Notes: generated by a model not told the origin, from the letters alone. Positions 44,440-52,685 are shown, counted from the first letter of the stretch. The stretch: 64,000 nucleotides of DNA from Ornithinimicrobium cryptoxanthini (GCF_023923205.1 NZ_CP099490.1:186001-250000); one strand, 5' to 3'. Translations and numbers: made by a program.

Positions 44440-44463
44440 TTTACTTGGGGTCACAATGGGCGC

Positions 44464-45117
44464 ATGGGTCAAGGGTCGGCTGCTCGGACGGTCAGCGTCC
44501 AGCTCAACGAGTGGATCACCGAGGGCAGGCTGCTGCCCGGGGCCAAGGTGTCCGACAGTGCGGTGGCCGCCGAGCTGGAGGTCTCCCGCAACACGGTGCG
44601 CGAGGCCTTCCGTCTTCTCGCCCACGACGGCCTGCTGGTGCACGAGTTCAACCGCGGTGTCTTCGTGCCGCTTGTGACCAGCGCCGATGTCCGCGACGTC
44701 TACTGGCTGCGCGGCGTCATCGAGCCTGGCGTGGTCCGGTCGCTGACCCCTCCCGACATCCACCGCCTCGGTCCACTCCAGGCTGCCGTCGATGAGGCAC
44801 GCCAGGCCGGGCGCCGGCGCGACTGGCCCGCCGCCGGCACGGCGAATATGCACTTCCACCGCTCGCTCGTCGCGCTCTCCGGCAGTCCGCGGCTCGACGT
44901 CATGATGCGACGTCTCATGGCCGAGCTCCGGCTGCTCTTCGCGGTCATCGACAACCCGCGCTACCTCTACCAGCCGTTCGTCAAGCGCAACCATGAGCTC
45001 CTGACGCTGATGAGCAAGGGACGCTTCGAGGAGGGCGCCGAGTTCTTGGAGGACTACCTCGCGGACTCCGAGGGCGCGATCCTCGTCGCCTTCCAGGAGA
45101 AGGAGCGGTCGGCCTGA
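44464..45117 (+). CDS. GntR-family (FCD) transcriptional regulator
   Basis: This 217-residue regulator has an N-terminal winged helix-turn-helix ([18 protein letters not shown] start; [39 protein letters not shown], residues 30-70). The all-helical FCD effector domain holds [15 protein letters not shown] and [26 protein letters not shown], whose Asp/His residues bind a carboxylate ligand through metal in relatives. It is divergent from the NRAMP-like-pxpABC operon and followed by the DUF1445 gene, with tandem palindromes in the shared control region. The likely effector is 5-oxoproline, glutamate or a similar acid. It appears leaderless. Confidence 0.9.
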   Translation: MGQGSAARTVSVQLNEWITEGRLLPGAKVSDSAVAAELEVSRNTVREAFRLLAHDGLLVHEFNRGVFVPLVTSADVRDVYWLRGVIEPGVVRSLTPPDIHRLGPLQAAVDEARQAGRRRDWPAAGTANMHFHRSLVALSGSPRLDVMMRRLMAELRLLFAVIDNPRYLYQPFVKRNHELLTLMSKGRFEEGAEFLEDYLADSEGAILVAFQEKERSA

Positions 45118-45221
45118 CCCACCCCGGGCTGTGCAGGAGCCATCCGCATGCACATTCGAGCGGACGTTTCCACAGTTCGCACACTTGGAAGGACTCGGAG
45201 CCGGGAGACCAGGAGGCACAG

Positions 45222-46001
45222 ATGAACGGGACGGACACGCCGGCCGGTGCGCGCGCGGCATACCGCAGCGGTGCCGTCATGCCGACGAGTGGCCACGCGA
45301 GCGGCTTCACCCAGGCCAACCTGGTGATTCTGCCCCGAGACTGGGCGTGGGACATGCTGCTCTTCGGTCAGCGTAACCCGCAGCCGGTGCCGCTGCTGGA
45401 CGTGACCGAGCCGGGCTCGCCGCACACCGAGCTGGCGCCCGGTGCTGATCTGCGCACCGACCTGCCGCTCTATCGCGTATGGCGTGACGGCCAGCTGGCG
45501 GAGGAGCTCCGGGACATCTCGGGGCTGTGGCGCGAGGACCTCGTCTCCTTCCTGATCGGCTGCTCGTTCAGCTTCGAGCGCGCTCTGCTCGACGCAGGCG
45601 TCCCGGTGCGCAATATCGAGCAGGGACGCAACGTGGCGATGTTCCGGACCAACAGGGCGTGCCGCCCGGCCGGTCGGCTCTCCGGTGAGCTCGTGGTCTC
45701 GATGCGGCCCGTGCCTGCCGCCATGGTGCCGACCGCAGTGCAGGTGACCGGCCGGATGCCTCAGGTGCACGGTGCGCCCGTGCACGTGGGGGACCCCGCT
45801 GGCCTGGGGATCGCCGACCTGGGGACGCCGGACTTCGGCGAGCCGATCGAGTTCGAGGACGGCGACGTCCCCGTCTTCTGGGCCTGCGGCGTGACCCCGC
45901 AAGCGGCACTGATGGCCTCGCGGCCGCCGTTCGCGATCACGCACGCCCCCGGGCACATGTTCGTGACCGACGTGCCGGACGCGGTCTATCGCCAACCCTG
46001 A
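45222..46001 (+). CDS. DUF1445 putative hydro-lyase / D-glutamate cyclase-like protein
   Basis: This 259-residue protein belongs to the DUF1445 (UPF0317 hydro-lyase) family. Motifs are [24 protein letters not shown] (about residue 24 onward), [20 protein letters not shown] (about 107), [10 protein letters not shown] and [12 protein letters not shown] (about 213). The mammalian relative DGLUCY interconverts D-glutamate and 5-oxo-D-proline. This makes its place beside a 5-oxoprolinase operon meaningful, although the bacterial reaction is not proven. AGGAGG-like sequence precedes the ATG. It lies 104 bp after gntR in the same direction. Confidence 0.85.
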   Translation: MNGTDTPAGARAAYRSGAVMPTSGHASGFTQANLVILPRDWAWDMLLFGQRNPQPVPLLDVTEPGSPHTELAPGADLRTDLPLYRVWRDGQLAEELRDISGLWREDLVSFLIGCSFSFERALLDAGVPVRNIEQGRNVAMFRTNRACRPAGRLSGELVVSMRPVPAAMVPTAVQVTGRMPQVHGAPVHVGDPAGLGIADLGTPDFGEPIEFEDGDVPVFWACGVTPQAALMASRPPFAITHAPGHMFVTDVPDAVYRQP

Positions 46002-46152
46002 GCCCGGCATGTGAGGGCGTGCGCCTCCTGCGGGTGTTTGGGAGGCTCGGTGCGAGATGCTGGCCCTGGACTCACGTGGCTGTCGCGGCACGGACACCCA
46101 GCCAGACCACGACCCCGCCACCGAGCGGCAGCGTCGCGGCCACCGGGAGCAG

Positions 46153-46508
46153 CGCCCCTCGGGTTATCTGCTCAAGGACATCAAGGGCAACGGACTCGTC
46201 GAGGCGATCCGGGCCGTGGCCTCGGGGAAGAACCTGCTCGACCCGGCGCGGGTTCGCCGGGTGCGGGACTCGTGGTCCCGGCAGGAGGCGCACGACCCCA
46301 AGCTGGGGCTGCTCACCCCGCAGGAGCGGCGGATCCTGGACCATATCGCCGAGGGTCAGACGAAAGGCAGATCGGGGAGGCACTGGGGCTGGCCGAGAAG
46401 ACAGTCAAGAACTACGTCACCGCCATCCTGGCCAAGCTGGGTCTGGAGCGCCGCACGCGGGCCGCGCTCTATGTGGCGACCCGGCGCGATCGGGACCCGC
46501 AGCACTAG
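46153..46508 (+). pseudogene. Broken NarL/DevR-like response regulator
   Basis: The remnant starts with the end of a receiver domain (SGYLLKDIKGNGLVEAIRAVASG), followed by a linker and the LuxR helix-turn-helix start LTPQERRILDHIAEGQT in frame 1. The rest of the helix-turn-helix (QIGEALGLAEKTVKNYV and the final helices) continues in frame 3. One base appears missing near 46363-46365, where ACGAAAGG replaces an expected ACGAACAGG. The first half of the receiver domain, including the phospho-Asp, is gone. The 618-bp gap 46002-46619 otherwise holds nothing I can name. DevR/DosR-type proteins are the closest pattern. Confidence 0.8.
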
Positions 46509-46619
46509 CCGGCTGGCGACATACAGCCTGCCTGCGTCGTGATCTGGCGCGGTCCGCTAGGGCGACACGGGCCGACACATTCCGGTTGCGCCCAATCGCA
46601 TCTGGGAGACGATGGTGGG

Positions 46620-47006
46620 GTGACTGTGATCCCAGACAAGCACCGCCGCCTGTTCGAGGCTCCCAACTTCGGCAGCCTCGGCACGATCCGCCCGGACGAC
46701 ACGGTCCAGGTCTCCCCGATGTGGTTCGAGCTCGACGGCGACACGCTGCGGTTCACCCACACGACCAAGCGCGCGAAGTATCGCAATCTGCGGCACAACC
46801 CCTCGATGTCCCTCGCAGTCATGGACCCCGACGCCCCGATCCACTATGCCGAGGCCCGCGGTCGGCTGATCGAGGTCATCCCGGACCCGACCGGCTCGTT
46901 CTATGACCACCTGCACCGGCGCTATGGCGGCGACGGCATGATCCCTCCCGACGCTCCCGACCGCGTCATCCTGGTGATGTCGATCGAGAAGGTCACCGGC
47001 CAGTAG
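46620..47006 (+). CDS. PPOX-class F420-dependent oxidoreductase
   Basis: This 128-residue split-barrel flavin/deazaflavin-binding protein contains FEAPNFGSLGTIRPDDTVQVSPMWFELDG (about residue 12 on), FTHTTKRAKYRNLRHNPSMSL (about 48; Lys-Arg-Asn cofactor contacts) and HYAEARGRLIEV. These match actinobacterial PPOX-class F420-dependent enzymes. GTG 46620 gives this length. GACGAT 6 nt upstream may be the -10 box of a leaderless transcript. It lies just after the broken regulator. Confidence 0.82.
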   Translation: MTVIPDKHRRLFEAPNFGSLGTIRPDDTVQVSPMWFELDGDTLRFTHTTKRAKYRNLRHNPSMSLAVMDPDAPIHYAEARGRLIEVIPDPTGSFYDHLHRRYGGDGMIPPDAPDRVILVMSIEKVTGQ

Positions 47007-47143
47007 TCCCACCTCTGCCGCCTGGCGAGCACATTCTGCTGACCAGGATGAGAGAGCTCTGACCCCCCTGGGACGATGGTCACGTGCGCTTCCGGCCCGG
47101 ACACGGCAGGCTGGGACCAAGGACCAGGAGTGAGGAGCTCGGC

Positions 47144-47551
47144 ATGGCGAAAAACCTGATTGTCGTGGGCATGGACGGGTCGGACCGGGCTCACGACGCG
47201 CTGCGCTTCGCCGTCGAGGAGGCGCACCGGCGTGACTGCCCCATCGAGGTGATCACGACCTGGCGCGCGGACAGCCAGGATGACACCCGTGAGAAGGCCG
47301 AGCAGATCCAGGAGCACGTGCGGACCCGGATCCTCGCCGGCCAGGACGACCTGCCCACGATCGCGTTCGAGGTCGTGCAGGGCCGACCCGAGGAGGTCCT
47401 GGTCAGCGCCTCGGCCCGGGCGGACATCCTGGTGCTCGGTGCCCACGGCGTGCAGTCGATCCGACGCGCCGCGCTCGGCTCCATCAGCGAGTATGTCGCC
47501 CGCCTGGCCTCCTGCCCCGTCGTCGTGATCCCGGTGGGCGCCTACCAGTGA
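47144..47551 (+). CDS. Universal stress protein (UspA family)
   Basis: This 135-residue single-domain UspA protein has the first strand LIVVGMDGSDRAHDALRFAVEEA and the ATP-binding motif VLGAHGVQSIRRAALGSISEYVARLASCPVVVI near residue 100 (G-2X-G-9X-G(S/T) pattern). GAGGAG lies 6 nt before ATG 47144, so the upstream in-frame GTG at 47084 is not needed. Relatives are induced by hypoxia or starvation. Confidence 0.9.
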   Translation: MAKNLIVVGMDGSDRAHDALRFAVEEAHRRDCPIEVITTWRADSQDDTREKAEQIQEHVRTRILAGQDDLPTIAFEVVQGRPEEVLVSASARADILVLGAHGVQSIRRAALGSISEYVARLASCPVVVIPVGAYQ

Positions 47552-47651
47552 CGTCGACGGTCCCGGCGCTCGTCGGGCCAGACCCCGGGTCCGTGGGTGA
47601 CGGGCCACACAGACCCTTGCCCCCGCGTGCCGAAGGGGGAAGGCTAGGAGC

Positions 47652-48101
47652 ATGAGCACCCACCCAGGAACAGAGCAGCTGGACAGCGCTGCATGCCTTG
47701 CCCTGTTGCGCGAGGTGTCCTTCGGACGGCTCGCCGTCATCGTCGACGACCGGCCCGACATCTTCCCGGTCAACCACGCGGTGCACCACGGGTCCGTCGT
47801 CTTCCGGACCGCCAAGGGGACCAAGCTCGCCCACGCGGTCGGTCAGCCGGTGGCCTTCGAGGTCGATGGCTATGACGAGGCCACCAACCAGGCATGGAGC
47901 GTCGTGGTGTCCGGCACCGCCCACGAGGTGCAGCAGCTGCACGACATCCTGGAGGCGCTCGAGCTGCCGGTCTTCCCCTGGGAGGACGGCGCGAAGCCGC
48001 ACTTCGTGCGGATCGAACCGGACTCGATCACCGGTCGCCGGTTCACCGTGCACAGCGGTGCGCAGGTGCCGACCGGAGGGCCGGAGCAGGCCCAGGGCTG
48101 A
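47652..48101 (+). CDS. Pyridoxamine 5'-phosphate oxidase family protein
   Basis: This 149-residue split-barrel flavin-binding protein of the PF12900-like group has LLREVSFGRLAVIVDDRPDIFPVNHAVHHGSVVFRTAKGTKL near the start and ends in FVRIEPDSITGRRF. Such small proteins bind FMN or F420 and often sit with Usp genes in actinobacterial dormancy regulons. The string GGCTAGGAGCATGA at its start is identical to that before the ABC ATPase at 21759. Confidence 0.82.
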   Translation: MSTHPGTEQLDSAACLALLREVSFGRLAVIVDDRPDIFPVNHAVHHGSVVFRTAKGTKLAHAVGQPVAFEVDGYDEATNQAWSVVVSGTAHEVQQLHDILEALELPVFPWEDGAKPHFVRIEPDSITGRRFTVHSGAQVPTGGPEQAQG

Positions 48102-48147
48102 GGCATGTGGCGGTCGGTGGCCGGCTCCGACATGATGTAGTGATGTA

Positions 48148-48163
48148 GTGACCCGTCAGTAAC
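48148..48163. promoter_or_regulatory. Candidate TetR-type operator upstream of the second acyl-CoA dehydrogenase
   Basis: TAGTGACCCGTCAGTA matches TACTGAC-NN-GTCAGTA with one mismatch and lies 20 bp before the start. It pairs with the similar site at 19510-19525. The direct repeat GTAGTGATGTAGTGA overlaps it. Confidence 0.5.
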
Positions 48164-48182
48164 CAGCCGCCAGGAGGCCGTC

Positions 48183-49331
48183 GTGCGCCGCGCCATCTTC
48201 ACCGAGGACCATGACGCGTTCCGCGACTCCGTCCGCCAGTTCATCGACCGCACGGCCCGACCGCGCGCGGAGGAGATGATTCGGGAGCACTCGATTCCGC
48301 GAGAGGTCTGGCTCGAGGCAGGGCGGCAGGGACTGCTCGGTCTCTCCATCCCTGAGGAGTATGGCGGGAGCTCGGCTCAGGACTACCGGTTCAACGCGGT
48401 GCTGGCTGAGGAGCAGTCCCGGCTGAGTGCCGCGTTCTCCTCCTGCATGGGAATCCACTCCGACGTGTGCCCGCCCTATCTGGTGGCGCACGGGACCGAG
48501 GAGCAGAAGCAGCGCTGGTTGCCCGGCATCGCGACCGGGGAGCTGATCATCGCGATCGCCATGACCGAACCGTCGGGTGGCTCCGACCTGGCCGCGCTGA
48601 AGACGACCGCCGTGCGCGACGGCGAGGACTGGGTCATCAACGGGTCCAAGACGTTCATCACCAACGGGCACTCCTGCGACCTGGTCATCGTCGCGGCACG
48701 CACCGACCCAACCGCCGGCGCCAAGGGCATCACGCTGTTCGTCCTCGAGGCAGGGACCCAGGGCTTCACCAAGGGGGAACCGCTGGACAAGGTGGGTCAG
48801 GACGAGGCCGACACGTGTGAGCTGTTCTTCACCGACGTGCGGGTCTCTGACGAGCACCGCCTCGGCTCGGAGGGCCGCGGCTTCATCCTGATGATGGAGC
48901 ACCTGACCCAGGAGCGGGTCGGGGCAGCGGTGTCCAACGTCGCCCACGCGGCGCAGATCCTCAGCGAGACCCTCGACTACGTCAAGGAGCGCAAGGCCTT
49001 CGGTCAGGCGATCGGCGCCTTCCAGCACAACAAGTTCCTGCTCGCCGAACTGGTCACCAAGATCGATGTCACCCAGGCCTTCGTCGACCAGTGCGTGCTG
49101 GCGCACGGCGAGGGTGACCTGACGCCGGTCGACGCCGCGAAAGCCAAGTGGTGGTCCGCGCACGTGCAGGGCGAGGTGCTCGATGCCTGCGTCCAGCTCT
49201 ATGGAGGCTATGGCTTCATGAACGAATACCGCGTGGCCCGCGCCTGGCGCGATGCCCGCGTCACCCGCATCTGGGCCGGCTCCAACGAGATCATGAAAGA
49301 GATCATCGGCCGGGACCTCGGCCTGGGCTGA
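48183..49331 (+). CDS. Acyl-CoA dehydrogenase
   Basis: This 382-residue acyl-CoA dehydrogenase has the standard three-domain build. FAD and substrate motifs are AMTEPSGGSDLAALKTTA (about residue 122) and WVINGSKTFITNGHSCD (about 150). The segment RKAFGQAIGAFQHNKFLLAEL is near 272, and the C-terminal QLYGGYGFMNEYRVARAWRDARVTRIWAGSNEIMKEII carries the usual catalytic Glu after SN. AGGAGG precedes the GTG. It is separate from the FadE5-like gene but shares its upstream palindrome. Confidence 0.92.
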   Translation: MRRAIFTEDHDAFRDSVRQFIDRTARPRAEEMIREHSIPREVWLEAGRQGLLGLSIPEEYGGSSAQDYRFNAVLAEEQSRLSAAFSSCMGIHSDVCPPYLVAHGTEEQKQRWLPGIATGELIIAIAMTEPSGGSDLAALKTTAVRDGEDWVINGSKTFITNGHSCDLVIVAARTDPTAGAKGITLFVLEAGTQGFTKGEPLDKVGQDEADTCELFFTDVRVSDEHRLGSEGRGFILMMEHLTQERVGAAVSNVAHAAQILSETLDYVKERKAFGQAIGAFQHNKFLLAELVTKIDVTQAFVDQCVLAHGEGDLTPVDAAKAKWWSAHVQGEVLDACVQLYGGYGFMNEYRVARAWRDARVTRIWAGSNEIMKEIIGRDLGLG

Positions 49332-49390
49332 GCGACGAGGCCGAGGTCCACCGGGGCGGCGGGAGTGGCGCGAGCAGCGCCCGTCAGGGC

Positions 49391-49822
49391 TCAGGCGTCA
49401 GCAGGCGGGATAATGACCACCGGGCACGTCGCGTGGTGCGCGACGTTCTGGCTCACCGAGCCGAGCAGCAGCCTGCGGAACGGGCCGAGGCCCCGGGCGC
49501 TCACCACGAGCATGGTCGCGCCCGCTGCGTGCTCGACCAGGGCACGGGGAGCGCTCGCGTCCTCGAGAGCGTGGGTCTGCACCGGGACGGCGTCGATGCC
49601 GTCGGCCAGTTCCTTGACCAGCGCCTCAGCGGCACGCCTGGGCCCCTGGATGAGCTCCTCGGCTTGTGCAGCGCTGCTGATGCCCTCATAGGCCATCTGG
49701 GGCGCATAGACATTCACCAGCTCGAGGGTGCCGTCCCGCAGGGCGGCCTCTTTCAGGCCCCACGCCAGGGCTGCCTTCGAGCCCTGTGAGCCGTCAACTC
49801 CAACGACGATCCGTTCCATCAT
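49391..49822 (-). CDS. Universal stress protein (UspA family)
   Basis: This 143-residue single UspA domain has VVGVDGSQGSKAALAWGLKEAALRDG at the start and the nucleotide motif VVSARGLGPFRRLLLGSVSQNVAHHATCPVVII near the end. Two adjacent ATGs follow AGGAG. The second (49819) has the better spacing. It converges on the acyl-CoA dehydrogenase gene and is the second Usp in 3 kb. Confidence 0.9.
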   Translation of the reverse strand: MMERIVVGVDGSQGSKAALAWGLKEAALRDGTLELVNVYAPQMAYEGISSAAQAEELIQGPRRAAEALVKELADGIDAVPVQTHALEDASAPRALVEHAAGATMLVVSARGLGPFRRLLLGSVSQNVAHHATCPVVIIPPADA

Positions 49823-49970
49823 CTTCTCCTCTCGGCGTGCCCACCGAGCGAGCGGCCCGGGAGCCTTGCCTTAATACTACGCAGTGTAGTGGGTGGTCGG
49901 CCGGACTGGTCAAGCACCCCGTGCCGGGTGCGGAGGGGGGACACCTCTGGTCGACGGTCGGAACGAGCGG

Positions 49971-49976
49971 CATACT
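49971..49976 (+). promoter_or_regulatory. -10-like box CATACT before the aminotransferase
   Basis: CATACT ends 6 nt before ATG 49983 and lies in the small palindrome CATAC-TCGAG-GTATG. No ribosome binding site is seen. Confidence 0.35.
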
Positions 49977-49982
49977 CGAGGT

Positions 49983-51335
49983 ATGTCGTCACACACCCAC
50001 ACCGAACCCCAGGCCGAAGCCCAGACCACCGCCGAGCCGGGTCGGGCTGCGCAGATCAAGGAGATGAGCCGCAAGCACGTCTTCACGTCGTGGTCGGCCC
50101 AGGGTGGCCTCGACCAGCTGCCGCTGGCCGGCGGTGAGGGTGCGTACTTCTGGGACTTCGAGGGCAACCGCTACCTGGACCTGACCTCTCAGCTGGTGAA
50201 CGTCAACATCGGCTACCAGCATCCCAAGCTGGTCGCGGCGATCCAGCAGGCCGCAGGGGAGATGGCCACGATCGCCCCCAGCTTCGACAGCCAGTGGCGT
50301 GCCGATGCGGCCCGGATGGTCTCCGAACGCGCACCGGAGGGCATGTCCAAGGTCTTCTTCACCAACTCCGGTGCCGAGGCCGTGGAGAATGCGATCCGGC
50401 TGGCGCGGCTGCACACGGGCCGGCACAAGATGCTCGCGGCCTACCGCAGCTATCACGGGGCCACGCACGGCGCGATCTCGTTGACTGGCGAGGGGAGGCG
50501 GCTCGGCTCAGAGCCGGGACTCCCCGGAGTCGTGCACTTCTGGGGGCCGTATCTCTATCGCTCGGCGTTCCACGCCACGACCGAGCAGGAGGAGAGCGAG
50601 CGGGCGCTGGAGCACCTGCGTCAGACAGTGCAGTTCGAGGGGCCGGACCGCATCGCGGCGATCATCCTGGAGTCGGTCGTGGGGTCCAACGGCATCCTGG
50701 TGCCGCCACCGGGCTACCTGGAGGGGGTCCGGGCGCTGTGCGACGAGCACGGCATCATGCTGATCGCCGACGAGGTGATGGCCGGCTTCGCCCGCGCAGG
50801 GCAGTGGTTCGCGATCCAGAACTGGGACGTTAAGCCCGACCTGATCACCTTCGCCAAGGGCGTCAACTCCGGCTATGTGCCCCTCGGTGGCGTCGTGCTC
50901 TCGGACGAGATCTCCGCCACGTTTGACGAGCGGCCCTACCCCGGCGGGCTGACCTACTCCGGGCACCCGCTGGCCTGCGCCTCCGCCGTTGCCTCGATGC
51001 AGATCATGGAGGAGGAGGGCATCCTCGAGCACGTCCGGGAGCTCGACCGCACGGTCTTCGGTCCTGGGCTGCGTGCCCTGGCCCAGCACGAGGTCGTGGG
51101 CGACGTCCGTGGGCTCGGTGCGTTCTGGGCGCTGGAGCTGGTGGCGGACAAGCAGACGCGGGAGCCGCTGGACGCCACGAGGATGGCCGCCATCGGGCGC
51201 GCCTGCAAGGCGGAGGGGGTCTGGCCCCTCACCATGGCTAACCGGGTGCACGTCGTGCCCCCGTGCGTGATCACCGAGGACGATGCCCGCAGGGCGATCG
51301 ACGTCCTCGGGCGCGCACTCGACTCCGCTCTGTAG
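49983..51335 (+). CDS. Class III aminotransferase family protein
   Basis: This 450-residue PLP-dependent fold-type I, class III aminotransferase (omega-amino acid type) transfers an amino group from an amine or omega-amino acid to a 2-oxoacid. It shows FFTNSGAEAVENAIRLAR (about residue 125), YHGATHGAISLTGE (about 158), IADEVMAGFARAGQWFA (about 260) with the Asp that binds the PLP nitrogen, and the Schiff-base Lys in ITFAKGVNSGYVPLGGV (about 292). The amino donor is not identifiable. ATG 49983 follows a CATACT box and looks leaderless. The cutA gene follows 12 bp downstream. Confidence 0.9.
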   Translation: MSSHTHTEPQAEAQTTAEPGRAAQIKEMSRKHVFTSWSAQGGLDQLPLAGGEGAYFWDFEGNRYLDLTSQLVNVNIGYQHPKLVAAIQQAAGEMATIAPSFDSQWRADAARMVSERAPEGMSKVFFTNSGAEAVENAIRLARLHTGRHKMLAAYRSYHGATHGAISLTGEGRRLGSEPGLPGVVHFWGPYLYRSAFHATTEQEESERALEHLRQTVQFEGPDRIAAIILESVVGSNGILVPPPGYLEGVRALCDEHGIMLIADEVMAGFARAGQWFAIQNWDVKPDLITFAKGVNSGYVPLGGVVLSDEISATFDERPYPGGLTYSGHPLACASAVASMQIMEEEGILEHVRELDRTVFGPGLRALAQHEVVGDVRGLGAFWALELVADKQTREPLDATRMAAIGRACKAEGVWPLTMANRVHVVPPCVITEDDARRAIDVLGRALDSAL

Positions 51336-51347
51336 GAGGCCCCCCTG

Positions 51348-51722
51348 ATGAGCGACCGGAACCCCCTGCTCGAGGAAGTGGGCACGAGCCCACTCGTCGA
51401 GATCCGGGTGAGCGCTCCCGATGCCGAGGCCGCGCACGCGATGGCCAAGGAGATCGTCGGTGCCAATCTGGCTGCCTGCGTGCAGTGCCTGGGACCGATG
51501 ACTTCGGTCTATTCGTGGAAGGGCGAGGTGCACCAGGCCACCGAGTGGTTGTTGCTCATCAAGACCACGGCCGACATGTTCCAGAGCGTGTCGGATCTGG
51601 TCATGAAGCGGCACCGCTATGCCGTTCCCGAGATCGTGGCGGTGCCGGTCAGCCACGCTCTCAGCTCCTACAGCGCCTGGGTGCGCGACTCTGTGCTCAG
51701 TCCGAGCGAGAGGGGTCGTTGA
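51348..51722 (+). CDS. cutA: Divalent cation tolerance protein CutA
   Basis: This 124-residue CutA1 is a trimeric ferredoxin-like protein linked to copper tolerance and signalling, with unclear biochemistry. Family motifs are AMAKEIVGANLAACVQCLGPMTSVYSWKGEV (about residue 27 on), LLLIKTTADMF (about 65) and RHRYAVPEIVAVPVSH (about 84). It is likely cotranscribed with the aminotransferase. Its end overlaps the convergent small regulator-like gene by 26 bp. Confidence 0.92.
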   Translation: MSDRNPLLEEVGTSPLVEIRVSAPDAEAAHAMAKEIVGANLAACVQCLGPMTSVYSWKGEVHQATEWLLLIKTTADMFQSVSDLVMKRHRYAVPEIVAVPVSHALSSYSAWVRDSVLSPSERGR

Positions 51723-52230
51723 ACGGCCAGCGCGGTCTGCCGTTCTCGTCGAGCGACGACGGCTTGCCGTAGCGGGTGCCCGGCGGTGGGACGAACCCTT
51801 CGGCGCTCCACCGCGGCGGGACTCCGGAGCCACGCTTGCCCATCAGCTCGTGGTACTGAAACCACATGGGTCCACCAAGACTCTCCCTGACCTCGCGGTG
51901 GGCGGGGAAGCGGCCGCCGCCCCGCGTGCGGGCAGCGACATCTGTCGGGTCCCACCACGCTCCCGGTCCGCCGGATGCCACGGGCAGAACGGCCAGCTCA
52001 AAGCCGGTTCCCTCCAAGAGGGCAGCGACGGTGTTGAGTCGAAAGCCGCCCGCGTCCACCTCGGCCCGTGCCAACATGTCCCGGCTGAGACTCCGCGTGG
52101 CGGCGTAGGCGCGTTGGCTCTCGTGGCGTCGCCGTCGGTCGGCCCGCAGCGCCAGCCCCACCTGCTCCCGGACGGACGGCGTATCTGGTCGCTCGTGCCC
52201 TCGGCCCTCCTGCGCTGAACTCTTCTCCAT
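51697..52230 (-). CDS. Helix-turn-helix-like protein of unknown function
   Basis: This 177-residue Arg-rich protein has a segment that looks like an XRE-type helix-turn-helix (SVREQVGLALRADRRRRHESQRAYAATRSLSRDMLARAEVD, residues 17-55). A short effector-like region follows, then a Trp/Pro-rich tail (WFQYHELMGKRGSGVPPRWSAEGF). I do not recognise a named family beyond that. The frame stays open upstream to GTG 52503 through a 30-bp repeat array, so a longer product with an N-terminal 10-residue repeat is possible. It holds one GTAC, rare in this window, and has a less regular codon pattern than its neighbours. Confidence 0.6.
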   Translation of the reverse strand: MEKSSAQEGRGHERPDTPSVREQVGLALRADRRRRHESQRAYAATRSLSRDMLARAEVDAGGFRLNTVAALLEGTGFELAVLPVASGGPGAWWDPTDVAARTRGGGRFPAHREVRESLGGPMWFQYHELMGKRGSGVPPRWSAEGFVPPPGTRYGKPSSLDENGRPRWPFNDPSRSD

Positions 52231-52611
52231 CTCGCAATCGTGGCGACTCTGGGGCGCTCGGGCACGGGGCATCACAGATCTGTGGAGCTGCCTCGGCTGC
52301 TGGATCGGTTGTGGAGGAAGGGCCAAGGCAGGAGCCGCTGCTCCGGGACGTGACATCGCTGGGTCCTGGCGCACCAGCTGACCCTTTGGTGGGTGGTCGC
52401 GGACCAGCTGGTCCATTGGTGTGTGGTCGCGCACCAGCTGGTCCATTGGTGTGTGGTCGCGCACCAGGCGACCCATTGGTGCTCCGGAGCCGACCGATGT
52501 CACGTGTCCTCACAACCGGGGGTGTCGCGCCGAGCTGGCAGCCTCGATGTTCTGGGTTTGGTGCGTGGTGACGCCGGCGGGACAGGCATCTGAACCGGTG
52601 GAGCAGGAGCG
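52231..52611. other. Gene-poor stretch with minisatellite
   Basis: This 381-bp stretch lies between the small regulator-like gene and the tRNA. It contains the 30-bp repeat array (52371-52490). I see no convincing gene. Short frames on both strands stay open only because the repeat is a multiple of three. Confidence 0.6.
52371..52490. repeat. Four 30-bp tandem repeats
   Basis: Four contiguous 30-bp units start at 52371, 52401, 52431 and 52461. Units 2 and 3 differ at one position, and units 1 and 4 are diverged at a few. The core reads ACCAGCTGGTCCATTGGTG followed by TGTGGTCGC, and it contains the palindrome ACCAGCTGGT. There are no spacers, so it is not a CRISPR. On the minus strand it could encode repeats of DHTPMDQLVR. 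Confidence 0.9.
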
Positions 52612-52685
52612 TGGAGCGGGCGACGAGAATCGAACTCGCGTATTCAGCTTGGGAAGCTGATGTTCTGCCATTGAACTACGCCCGC
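52612..52685 (-). tRNA. tRNA-Gly (anticodon CCC), CCA encoded
   Basis: On the minus strand a cloverleaf folds. The 7-bp acceptor stem pairs GCGGGCG with CGCCCGC. The D-loop contains TTCAATGG. The anticodon arm TCAGC-TTCCCAA-GCTGA gives anticodon CCC. The T-arm is GCGAG-TTCGATT-CTCGT, and the discriminator T is followed by an encoded CCA at 52612-52614. The gene is 74 nt with CCA and lacks a variable-arm extension, as expected for glycine. Confidence 0.93.

Noticed and set aside
46011..46542. Intact LuxR-type regulator.
   Set aside because: The helix-turn-helix is split between two frames and the receiver domain is mostly missing, so it is recorded as a pseudogene.
47071..47085. A DosR-like box (GGGACGATGGTCAC) before the universal stress protein gene.
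   Set aside because: The two halves are only partly complementary and the match is too weak to call by eye.
52371..52490. Possible CRISPR array.
   Set aside because: The 30-bp units are directly contiguous with no spacers, and no cas genes are in the window.
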